40,818 nt of DNA, taken from assembly GCF_014596465.1 (NCBI RefSeq), contig NZ_MECK01000611.1, positions 1-40,818 of the forward strand, given 5' to 3'. The translations under genes were made by a program, and so were the position numbers. Numbering within the stretch: the first letter of the stretch is position 1; every line of letters begins with the position of its first letter. Under the pieces are notes generated by a model. The model was given only the letters and a program-made list of their open reading frames with translations, was not told the DNA's origin and did not search any database. This document shows positions 24,250-36,200 of the stretch, piece after piece. The stretch comes from Streptomyces sp. CBMA123 (lineage in GTDB: Bacteria > Actinomycetota > Actinomycetes > Streptomycetales > Streptomycetaceae).

Positions 24250-27200
24250 AGCGTTTCGGGACTCGCCCGATCGGATGACCTCGGTCCTGCGGTGCGCATC
24301 GTCCAGAAGGCTGAACAGTTCGTCGTCGCTGGCCTCGTCGACACCGGCCGCGGAGCCGGTGCGTTTGGCGGTCCAGGCCGCGAGAAGTGCTTCGAGGCGG
24401 GCCGCGACGGTCTCGTAGTCGGCGTCGGCGGCTGCCGCGTCCAGGGTGGACTTGAGCTGGTCGAGTTCGGCGAGCAGAGGGTCGGGTTCGGTGCCGTGCA
24501 GCCGTGTGTGCAGGAAGGCGGCGAGGCGGGCTGGTGTCGGGTGGTCGAAGACGAGCGTGGCGGGCAGGCGCAGGCCGGTGTCCGCGTCGAGCTGGTTGCG
24601 CAGTTCCACGGCGGTGAGCGAGTCGAACCCGATGTCGGTGAACGCCTGGTCGGGGTTGACCGCCTCCGGTGACGAGTGCCCCAGAACGAGGGCGACCTGG
24701 CCCACGACGAGTTGCAGCACGTCGGCCGGCGTCCGCACGCGGTCGGCGGCCTGCCTGCGCCGGGGCCGTACCAGCTCCCGCAGCAGGGCGGGCGGGTCGC
24801 CGGCGCGGCGCAGCGCCGGCAGGTCGAACCTGACGGGGGCGAGGGTGGGGGTGCCCGCGGTCAGCGCGGCATCGAACAGGGCCAGCGCGTCCGTCGTCGG
24901 CAGCGGCCGTACGCCGGCCCTGGCCAGGCGGTGCCGGTCGGTGGCGGTCAGACCTCCGGTCATGCCGCTGGCCTCCGCCCAGTAGCCCCAGGCGAGCGAC
25001 ACGGCCGGCTGTCCCTGGGCGTGCCGGTGTGCGGCGAGGCCGTCGAGGTACGCGTTCGCCGCCGCGTAGTTCGCCTGGCCCGCGCCGCCCAGCACACCGG
25101 CCGCCGACGAGAACAGCACGAACGCCTCCAGGTCCGAGGTCAGTTCGTGGAGGTGCCGCGCCGCGAGGGCCTTCGGCTCCCACACGCGCGCGAACTGCTG
25201 CGGGGTGAGGGATTCCACGACGGTGTCGGCCAGCGTGCCCGCGGCGTGGATCACCGAGGTGACCGGGTGTTCGGCGAGCAGCCGCGCCACCGCCTCGCGG
25301 TCGGACACGTCGCACGCCACGATGTCGGCGGTAGCGCCCAGCGCGGCCAGGTCGGCGGTCAGCGCGGCCGCGCGCGGGGCGTCCGGGCCGCTCCGGCTGA
25401 CCAGCAGCAGGTGCCGCACGCCGTGCCGTACGGCGAGGTGGCGGGCGATCGTGCCGCCCAGGGTGCCGGTGCCGCCGGTGACGAGCACCATGCCCTGGGG
25501 GCTGAGCAGCGAGGGCAGCGGCTCGGTCCGCACCCGTTCGAGGCGGGGGATGTGAACGGCGCCGGCGCGGATCGCGAGCTGGGGTTCGTCGCCGGCCAGC
25601 CGGACCTTGTCGCCGTCGGCACCGTCGACCAGCACGAACCGGCCGGGGTGCTCGGTGGCGGCCGACCGTACCAGGCCCCAGACGGCGGTGGCCTGCGGGT
25701 CGACGTCCTCGCCCGGCCGAACCGGCACGGCGTTGCGCGTGGCGACCACCATGCGCGGGGTGTCCGTGGTGAGGAAGTCCTGGATCACCCGCAGGGTCTC
25801 GACGGGCGATGTGGCGTGGTGGACCGGGATGTCCGGTTCGGCGGTCGCCGCTTCCAGGACCGGCCACGCCACCTGGTACGGCACGTCCTGGGTGGTGGCC
25901 CCGGCCGGCCGACGCAGGGTCAACGAGGCGATCTCGGCGACCGGCGCGCCCGACTGGTCGGCGAGGCCGATCGCGCAGGTGTCCCGGCCGGTCACGGTCA
26001 GCCGGACCCTGGCGTGCTCGGCGCCGCGCCACCAGGAGATCCCCGCGAAGGCGAACGGCATCTTCGCCCGGTCGTCGGCGACGGTCACGATCTGGATCGC
26101 GGCGTCGAGCAGGGCGGGGTGCAGGGCGAACCGGGTGTCGCCGGGGGGTGCGGCCACCTCCGCATAGAGGGTGTCACCGTCGCGCCAGGCCGCTCGCAGA
26201 CCTTGGAAGGCCGTGCCGTAGGCAAATCCGGCGTCGGCCAGGTCGTCGTAGAAGGCGTCGAGGTCGACGGCTTCGGCGTGCGGCGGCCACTGCCGTGCCC
26301 AGGGCTCCCGCGGTGCGACGGGTACGGCGCCCAGAGTCCCGGTGGCGTGCCGTACCCACTCGCCGTCCGCGCGCGAGTGGATCGAGACGCTGCGCCGGCC
26401 CGCCCGGTCGGGGCCGACGGTCACGGACACCTGCACGCCGTCCGCGACCACCAGCGGTGTCTCCAACGTCAGGTCCTCGACCCCCGGGCAGCCGACGTGT
26501 TCGCCGGCCCGGAGCGCCAGGTCCACGAACGCCGCGGCGGGCAGCAGGGGCGAGCCCGAGATGACGTGTTCGGTGAGCCACGGCTGCGCGGCGGTGGCGA
26601 GTTGTCCCGTCAGCACCACGCCGTTGTCGTCGGGGAGTTCCATGACGTCCCGCAGCAGCGGGTGGTCGATCCGGCCGTCACCGGTCGGTGCCGGGGTGGT
26701 GGGTTGGAGCCAGTAGTGCTGGTGCTGGAACGCATACGAAGGCACCCGTCCACCCGACGCCCTCGCCGCCGCGGCCACGGGGGGCGTCCAGTCCACGGCA
26801 CCATCCGCCCACAACCGCCCCAACCCCGCGAACAACCGCTCCACAGAATCACCACCACGCCGCATCAACCCGTTCCCCACCAGCAACGGATGCGGCCCCA
26901 CCTCCACGAACCCCGTCACACCCCGGCCCGCCAGCCACTCCAGGGCATCAGCGAACCGCACCGGCTCCCGCACCTGCCGCACCCAGTACTCGGGCTCCCC
27001 CATATCCACCGGACGCCCCGCCACCGTGGACACCACCGGAATCACCGGCTCACCGAACGACAGACCCGCCGCCACCCGGCCCAACTCCCCCAACACCGGA
27101 TCCATCCGCGCCGAATGAAACGCGTGACTCACCTCCAGCCGCCCCACCCGACGCCCACGGCCACGCCACACCTCACCCACCGCCACCACAGCCGCCTCGT

Positions 27201-30200
27201 CCCCCGACACCACCACCGCATCCACCCCGTTGACCGCCGCCACCTCAGCACCCGGCACCAGCGACCCCACCACCTCCTCCACCGACGCCCGAACCGACAC
27301 CATCGCCCCACCACCCGCCAACCCCTGCATCAACCGGCCCCGCGCCCCCACCAACACACACGCGTCCTCCAGACCCAGAACCCCCGCCACATGAGCCGCC
27401 GCCACCTCACCCACCGAATGCCCCACCACGAAGTCCGGCCGCACACCCAACGACTCCACCAACCGGAACAACGCCACCTCCAACGCGAACACCCCCCGCT
27501 GCGTGAACGACGTCTCCCCCAACACCCCCTCCCCGTCCTCGAACAACACCCCCACCGGCAACCCCAACAACCCACACACCTCGTCCAACACCCGCGCGAA
27601 CACCGGGAACACCCCGTACAAACCCCGCCCCATCCCCACCCACTGACCACCCTGACCGGAGAACACGAACGCCGACCCGCCCGAGCCCCGGGCCTCGCCG
27701 GTCACCAGCCCGGGATGCGCCTCCCCGCGCACCAGGGCCGCCAGTGCCTCCGGTCCGGTCACCATGGCCCGGTGGGCGAACCGGGTCCGCGAGGCGAGCG
27801 CGACGCCGATTCCGTCCGCGTCGGAGGCCTTGGCCGCGTACGCCTGCAGCCTGCGGGCCTGGGCCCGGAGCGCCTGCTCGGACTTGGCCGACAGCAGCCA
27901 GGGCACCGGGACGACGGCCGCCGGCGTGGGAGTGGCAGGGGACTCGGGCGACCTCTCCTCGGCCGGATCCACGGCCGGTGCCTCCAGAATCACGTGCGCG
28001 TTGGTGCCGCTGATGCCGAACGCCGACACGCCGGCGCGGCGGGGACGCCCCGTCTCCGGCCACGGCCGGGCCTCGGTGAGCAGCGAGACATGGCCCGCCG
28101 ACCAGTCGACGTGCGAGGTCGGCGCGTCGACGTGCAGCGTCGGCGGCAACTGCCCGTGCCGCATCGCCATCACCATCTTGATCACACCCGCGACGCCGGC
28201 GGCGGCCTGGGTGTGGCCGATGTTCGACTTCACCGACCCCAGCCACAACGGCTCCACCCGGTCCCGGCCGTACGTCGCCAACAGCGCCTGTGCCTCGATC
28301 GGGTCACCGAGAGTAGTGCCGGTGCCATGCGCCTCCACCGCGTCCACCTCGGACGCCTCCAACCCGGCATTCGCCAACGCCTGCCGGATCACCCGCTCCT
28401 GCGACGGACCATTCGGCGCGGTCAGACCGTTGGACGCGCCGTCCTGGTTGACCGCACTTCCCGCGACCACCGCCAGCACCCGGTGGCCGTTACGGCGGGC
28501 ATCCGACAACCGCTCCAGGAGCACGACACCCGCACCCTCACCCCACGCCGTACCATCAGCCGCCTCGGCGAACGCCTTCACCCGCCCATCGGCCGCAAGC
28601 CCCCGCTGCCGCGAGAACTCGACGAACCCCGCCGGCGTCGCCATCACCGTCACACCACCGGCCAGGGCGAGTGAGCACTCCCCCGAGCGCAGCGCCTGCG
28701 CCGCCAGGTGGATCGCCACCAGCGACGACGAGCACGCCGTGTCCACCGACACCGCCGGACCCTCCAGCCCCAGCAGATACGACACCCGCCCCGAGGTCAC
28801 ACTCGTCGCCGTGCCCGTCGAGAGGTAGCCCTCCAGGTCGGGCGGCTGTGCCCCGGCGCCGTAGCCCGAGGACCAGATGCCGGTGAAGACGCCCGTCTGA
28901 CTGCCCCGCAACGACGTCGGATCGATCCCCGCGTCCTCGAAGGTCTCCCACACCGTCTCCAGCAACACCCGCTGCTGCGGATCCATCGCCAACGCCTCAC
29001 GCGGCGAGATCCCGAAGAACGCCGCGTCGAAGCCACCCGCATCCCCCAGAAAACCACCCGACCGCGTATACGACGTCCCCGGACCGCCGGCCGGATCGTA
29101 GAGACGACCCACATCCCACCCACGGTCCGACGGGAACTCCCCCACCGCATCCGCCCCAGCCGCCACCAGATCCCACAACTCCTGCGCCGAGCCCACCCCA
29201 CCCGGATACCGGGCCCCCAACCCCACCACCACCACCGGATCACCCGACACCGGCACCCCGACCGGCACGGGTGAGGCAGGGGCCTGGCGCCGGGCACCGA
29301 CCAGGAGGCTCCGCAGGTGGCCGGCCAGCGCGTCGGGAGTCGGGTAGTCGAAGACCAGCGTCGCGGGCAGCCGTACCCCGGCGACCGCGGACAGCCGGTT
29401 GCGCAGTTCCACCGCGGTGAGCGAATCGAAGCCCAGGTCCTTGAAGGCCCGCTCGGCGCTGACGGCCGCGGTGTCGGTGTGGCCGAGGACCGCGGCCGTC
29501 TGGCCGGTGACCAGTTCCAGGACGCGGCTGTGCTGCTCGGTCTCGGGCAGGGCCGCCAGTTCCCTGCCCAGGCCCGGCCGGTCCGTGCGCCGGGCGGGCC
29601 TGGAACGGGTGAGGCGGCTGAGCAGGGGGCGGGTGGACGCCGCCGACAGGTCGAGGTGTGCGGGGACCAGCGCGGGATCGGCGGCGCCCAGGGCCAGGTC
29701 GAACAGTGCCAGCGCCTGGTCCGTGGGCATCGGCAGCACGCCGGCGCGGGCGAGGCGCGTGCGGTCGGTGTCGGTGAGGTGTCCGGTCAGCCCGCTGGCC
29801 TCGGCCCATTGTCCCCAGGCCAGCGACACGCCCGGCAGACCCAGGGCACGCCGGTGCACGGCGAGGGCGTCCAGGAAGGCGTTCGCGGCGGCATAGTTCG
29901 CCTGGCCCGGGCCGCCCAGCACACCGGCGGCGGACGAGAAGAGCACGAACGCGCTCAGGCCGAGGTCCTTCGTCAGCTCGTGCAGGTGCCAGGCGGCGTC
30001 GGCCTTGGGCCGCAGCACCTGGTCGATCCGGCCGGGCGTGAGGGATTCGACGACGCCGTCGTCGAGCACGCCGGCGGCGTGGACGACCGCGGTCAGCGGG
30101 TGCGCGGCCGGGATCGAGTCCAGTACGGCCGCCAGCGCGTCCCGGTCGGCCACGTCACAGGCCACCACCTCGGCGTCGAAGTCCACCTCCGCCGCGGTCC

Positions 30201-33200
30201 TGCTGAGCAGGAGCAGGTGCCGGATGCCGTGCCGGTCGCGCAGGTGCCGGGCGACGAGGCGGCCCAGTGTTCCGGTGCCTCCGGTGATCAGCACGGTGCC
30301 GTTCGGGTCGAGCGGGCCGGGTGCCGGGGCCGCTTCGGCCCGTACCAGGCGAGCGGCGTGGGCGGCGCCGTCGCGGACGACAAGCTGCGGTTCGTCCCCC
30401 GCGACGAGGACGCGGTCGTCGGTGTCGACGAGCACGAACCGGTCGGGGTGTTCCGCCTGGGCCGCGCGGACCAGGCCCCAGACGACGCTGGACGGCAGGT
30501 CGACGGGGTCCGGCCCGACCGCCCCGCGGGTCACGACGGCCAGCCGGCCGTCCCCGTCGCGCAGGAAGTCCTGGAGCACGCCCAGCGTTTCGGCGGCGAC
30601 GGTGTGCGCGGCGGCCACGGGGTCTCCCGCCGGGGGCGTCACGTGGTGGACCGCCGGGGGTTCGCCGGTGCTCTCGACGGGCACCCAGTCGAGGCGGAAG
30701 AGCTGGTCGGCCCCGGCGCCCGGTATGCCCGGCGGCCGGTGGCGCACGGTCAGCGCGTCGATCACCGCCAGCGGCCCGGATTCGTCGGCGAGCGCGACCC
30801 GGAAGGTGTCGGGGCCGGTGGGTGTGAGGCGGACCCGGGCCGTGGAGCCGGCTTTCCGCATCGACACCCCGGCGAAGGAGAACGGCAGGCGGCCGGCCGC
30901 CAGCAGGGTCAGCGGCTGGAGTGCGGCGTCGAGCAGCGCAGGGTGGAGACCGAAGCGGTCGCGGGTGTCGGCGGGCAGCGCCACCTCGGCATAGAGCTCG
31001 TCGCCCTGCCGCCGGATCTCGCGAACGCCCGCGAACACCGGCCCGTACTCGTAGCCCTGGGCGGCGAGGGTGTCGTAGAAGTCGGTCAGGTCGACCGGCT
31101 CACCGGCCGGCTGCCAGGGCTCGCCGGTGTCGTACGGGTGGGGGCGGTCGCCGGTCGCGAGCATGCCGGTGGCGTGCCGCAGCCAGGTGCCGTCCGCCCG
31201 GGAGTGCACGGTGACGGGGCGCCGGCCCGTCCCGTCCGGTGCGCCGACGACGACCTGGACCGGCACGGAACCGTCGTCCGGCAGGATCATGGGGGCTTCC
31301 AGCACCAGTTCGTCCAGGACGTCGCAGCCGGCCTGCCGTCCGGCGTGCATGGCGAGTTCGACGAACACGGTGCCGGGCAGCAGCACGGAGCCCAGGACGA
31401 CGTGGTCGGCCAGCCATGGCCGGGTAGCCGTCGAGAGCCGCCCCGTGAGCAGGACGCTCTGGTCCCCGGCCAGTTCGACGACGGCCCCGAGCAGCGGGTG
31501 CCCGGCCGATTCCAGTCCCGCCGCGGACACGTCGCCCTTCGCGGCGGCGGGGTTCAACCAGTACGGCCGGTGCTGGAAGGCGTACGTCGGCAGCGGGACA
31601 TGGCGGGACTCGCCGGGGAAGACCGGCGTCCAGTCGACGGCCACGCCCTGCGTGTGCAGGCGCGCCAGGGCGAGGTGGAATTCCTGCCTGCCGCTGCCGC
31701 GGCGCAGCGTGCCGGTCACGACGCCGTCCATCACCGGCACCAGTACGGGGTGCGGGCTGACCTCCACGAACACGCCGTACCGGTCCTGCGTGAGGGCCTC
31801 GACGGCGAGGTCGAAGCGTACGGGTTCGCGGAGGTTGCGGTACCAGTAGCCGGCGTCGAGGGCGGAGGTGTCGACCGGCTCGCCGGTCACCGTCGAGTAG
31901 AACGGGATCACCGCCGGGTGCGGCGTGATGCCGGCCAGGTCGGTGAGCAGCTGCTCGCGGATCGCCTCGACCTGCACGGAGTGAGCGGCGTAGTCCACCG
32001 GCAGACGGCGGGCGCGGATGCCCTCGGCCTCACAGGCCGTCAGCAGTTCGTCCAGTGCGTCCAGATCACCCGACACGACGACCGAACCGGGGGCGTTGAC
32101 CACCGCCACCGTCAGCCGACCGTCCCAGCGGGCCACGAACTCGTCGGCCCGCTCATGCCCGAGGCCGACCGACACCATCCCACCCTGGTCCGCCAGCGCG
32201 ACCAGGGCCTTGCTGCGCAGGGCGACCGCCTTGGCGGCGTCCTCCAACGACAACGCCCCCGCCACATACGCCGCCGCGATCTCCCCCTGCGAATGCCCGA
32301 CCACCGCATCAGGCTCCACACCATGCGCACGCCACAACTCCGCCAGCGCCACCATCACCGCGAACAGAGCGGGCTGCACCACATCCACCCGCTCCAGCGC
32401 ACCACCACCGACCAGCACCTCCACCAACGACCAATCCGTGTACGGCGCCAACGCCGCATCACACGCATCGATCACCCCCCGGAACACCGGCTCCGACCCG
32501 TACAACTCCCCACCCATACCCACCCACTGCGCACCCTGCCCCGGAAACACGAACACCGACCGACCCAGCGAACCGGTCACACCCGTGATGACGCGGGGGT
32601 CTCCGTCGGCGAGGGCGGCCAGTTCCGCCATGAGGTCGGTCCGGGTGCTGCCCACCAGGGCCGCCCGGTGGGCGAGCATGGTGCGGGTGGTGGCGAGGGC
32701 CCGGCCGATCGCGGCCGGCCGGAGTTCGGGGTGGGCGGTGATGTGGTCCGCGAGCCGTAGGGCCTGGGCGCGGAGGGCGTCGTCCGTCTTGCCGGACAGC
32801 AGCCACACGGTGGGCTCCACGGAGTCGTCCGCGGCGGGTTGTTCGGGGGTTTCTTCCGGGAACTGTTCGATGACGACGTGGGCGTTGGTGCCGCTGGCCC
32901 CGAAGGCCGAGATGCCCGCGCGGCGGGGACGCCCCGTCTCCGGCCACGGCCGGGCCTCGGTCAGCAGCCGGATGTCACCGGTGTCCCAGTCGACATGCGG
33001 CGTGGGCTCCTGGACGTGCAGCGTCGGCGGCAGTTCGGCGTGGCGCATCGCCATCACCATCTTGATCACACCCGCCACACCCGCCGCCGCCTGGGTGTGG
33101 CCGATGTTCGACTTCACCGACCCCAGCCACAACGGCTCCACCCGGTCCCGGCCGTACGTCGCCAACAGCGCCTGCGCCTCGATGGGGTCACCGAGCGTGG

Positions 33201-36200
33201 TGCCGGTGCCGTGCGCCTCCACCGCGTCCACCTCGGACGCCTCCAAGCCGGCATTCGCCAACGCCTGCCGGATCACCCGCTCCTGCGACGGACCATTCGG
33301 CGCGGTCAGACCGTTGGACGCCCCGTCCTGGTTCACCGCCGAACCCCGCACTACCGCCAGCACCCGGTGACCGTTACGGCGGGCATCCGACAACCGCTCC
33401 AGCAGCACCAACCCCGCACCCTCACCCCACGCCGTACCGTCAGCCGTCGACGAGAAGGGCTTGCACCGGCCGTCAGGGGCCAGCGCACGCTGGCGGGAGA
33501 ACTCCGTGAACTGCAGGGGGGTCACGCTCACGGTCACCCCGCCGGCCAGGGCGAGTGTGCACTCCCCCGAGCGCAGTGCCTGCGCGGCGAGGTGGATCGC
33601 CATCAGTGACGAGGAGCAGGCGGAGTCGACGGACACGGCCTGGCCCTGGAGGCCCAGCAGGTAGGAGACCCGGCCGGAGGTGATGCTCGGCGAGATGCCG
33701 GTGGCGAGGTAGCCCTCGGTGTCGGGCGGTGCCTGGTCGGGGCTGCCGACGTAGCCGGAGGACCAGATACCGGTGAAGACGCCCGTCTGGCTGCCCCGCA
33801 GCGACGTCGGATCGATCCCCGCGTCCTCGAAGGTCTCCCACGCGGTCTCCAGCAACACCCGCTGCTGCGGATCCATCGCCAACGCCTCACGCGGCGAGAT
33901 CCCGAAGAAATCCGCATCGAACCCCGCCGCATCCACGAGAAAACCACCCGACCGCGTATACGACGTCCCCGGATGATCCGCATCCGGATGGAACAACCCC
34001 TCAACGTCCCACCCCCGATCACCCGGAAACCCCCCGATCGCATCCACCCCACCCGACACCAGACCCCACAACTCCTCCGGAGACCCCACCCCACCCGGCA
34101 ACCGGCACCCCATGCCCACGATCACCACCGGATCAACCCCCACACCCACCCCGCCCACCGGCACCACCGACACCACACCCCGGCCCGCACCGGAGAGTTC
34201 GGCGGTGAGGTGGTCGGCGAGATCGGCGGGGGTGGGGTGGTCGAAGACGAGGGTCGCGGGCAGCCGCAGGCCGGTGGCGCCGGCGAGGCGGTTGCGCAGT
34301 TCGACGGAGGTCAGGGAATCGAAGCCGAGGTCGCGGAAGGCGAGTCCGGGGGTGATCGCGGCGGCGTCGGAGTGGCCGAGGACGGTGGCGGTGTGGGCGG
34401 CGACCAGGGACAGCAGGTCCGACGCGGGGGCCTTTGGCGTCGGCAGGGTCTGCGGCATCGAGAGGTCGGCCGTGGTCAGCGCGGGACGTCCGGCAGCCAG
34501 CGCGGTGTCGAACATGGCCAGGGCGCGTTCGATGCTGATGGGGCGGATGCCGTTGCGGGCGAGGCGTTGGCGGTCGGCCGCGGTGAGGTGGGCGGTCATG
34601 CCGCTCTCCTGCTCCCAGTAGCCCCAGGCCATCGACACGGCGGGCAGTCCGAGGGTCTGCCGGTGTGCGGCGAACGCGTCGAGGTAGGAGTTCGCGGCCG
34701 CGTAGCCGGCCTGGCCGGCGTTGCCGAGTACACCGGCGGCCGCGGAGAACAGCACGAAGGCGGCGAGGTGGTGCTCGCGGATCAGCTCGTGCAGGTGCCA
34801 GGCGCCGTCGACCTTGGGACGCAGCACCCGGTCGAGCTGCTCCGCGGTCAGCCGTTCCACAACGGTGTCGTCGAGCACGCCGGCCGCGTGGACGACGGCG
34901 GTGAGCGGGTGCGCGGCCGGGATCGAGTCCAGTACGGCCGCCAGCGCGTCCCGGTCCGCGACGTCACAGGCCACGACCCGCACGTCGACGTCCCCTTGCG
35001 GCTCCAGGTGCGGCACCGCACCGCCGCCGCGGCTGACGAGCAGCAGGTGCCGTACCCCGTAGCGGGACACCAGGTGCCGGGCGACGGCCTGGCCGAGGGT
35101 GCCGGTGCCGCCGGTGATCAGTACGGTGCCGTCGGGGTCGATCGGCTGCGGGACGGTGAGGACGATCTTGCCGGTGTGGCGGGCCTGGCTCATCAGCCGG
35201 AAGGAGGCGACGGCCTGGCGGAGGTCCGCGGCGGTGACCGGCAGCGGCTCCAGCGTCCCGTCGGCGACCAGCGCCACGACCCTGGAGAGGATGGCGCCCT
35301 GCCGCGCGGGGTCGACGTCGTTGAGGTCGAAGGCCCGGTAGATCAGGCCCTCGGGTGAGCGGACGTCCGTCTTGCCCAGCTCGACGAACCGTCCGCCGTC
35401 GGCGAGCAGCCGCAGGGAGGCGTCGGTGAGTTCTCCCGCGAGCGAGTTGAGGACGACGTCCATGGCCGGGAACCGGTCGGCGAACCGAGTGTCGCGGGAC
35501 GAACCGATGTGGTCGTCCGCCAGTCCGAGGCGCCGCAGGGTGTCCCACTTGGCGGGGCTCGCGGTGGCGAAGACCTCCGCGCCGCTGTTCAGGGCCAACT
35601 GGACGGCGGCCATGCCCACACCGCCCGCGCCGGAGTGGACCAGGACCCGGTCGCCGGGGCGCAGTTCGCCGAGGTCGAACAGCCCGTACCAGGCGGTGGT
35701 GAACGCGATGGGCACCGACGCCGCCTCGGTGAAGCTCCAGCCGTCGGGGATCGCCGTCAGGAGCCGGTGGTCGGCGACCGCGCGCGGCCCGAAGGCGCCG
35801 GGCATCATTCCCAGGACGCGGTCGCCGGGCCGCCAGGCCGTGACGCCGGGGCCGACCTCGAGGACGGTGCCGGCCCCTTCGCCGCCCAGCGGGGGCCGGT
35901 CCGGGTACATGCCGAGGGTGATGAGCACGTCGCGGAAGTTCAGGCCGGCCGCGCGTACGGCGACCCGTACCTGTCCGGGTTCCAGCGCGGCCTCCTGCCA
36001 GGGCAGCAGGGCCAGGTCGTCCAGTTGCCCGGTGCCGGACTCGCTCAGCCGGTACGCACCGTCGGGGGCGGTCAGTTCCGGCGCGTACCTGGCCTGCCGC
36101 GGTACGAGGACGCCCTCCCGGCGCAGGGCCAGTTCGGGTTCGTCGCCGGCTGTCATGGCGGCCCGGACCGCGTCCTCCTCGGACGCGTCGCCCATGTCGA

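Larger units (their letters stand above)
24470..29271 (-). other. PKS module A3: KS-AT(malonyl)-DH-KR-ACP
   Basis: The KS (29250-27980) has DTACSSS. The AT (27680-26760) has GHSVGEVAAAH and HAFHS, the malonyl signature, and is almost identical to the AT of B3. The DH has HVISGSPLLPA and HPALLDAAIQ, but the usual YGP motif reads YGT. The KR has LAD in place of LDD, keeping the final Asp of the B-type motif, with intact Ser/Tyr/Asn. The ACP has IGFDSLTAVELRNQL. Expected outcome: a disubstituted alkene (C8=C9), conjugated with the A2 alkene. Confidence 0.9.
29290..34185 (-). other. PKS module A2: KS-AT(methylmalonyl)-DH-KR-ACP
   Basis: The KS (34140-32870) has DSACSSS. The AT (32570-31690) has GHSQGEIAAA and YAAHS. 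The DH has HVVLGSVLLPG and HPALLDAALQPL; the residue before PWLADH is Arg instead of His, which is not the catalytic position. There is no ER between the structural and catalytic parts of the KR. The KR has LDD and intact Ser/Tyr/Asn. The ACP has LGFDSLTAVELRNRL. Expected outcome: an alpha-methyl trisubstituted alkene (C10=C11 by colinearity). Confidence 0.9.
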
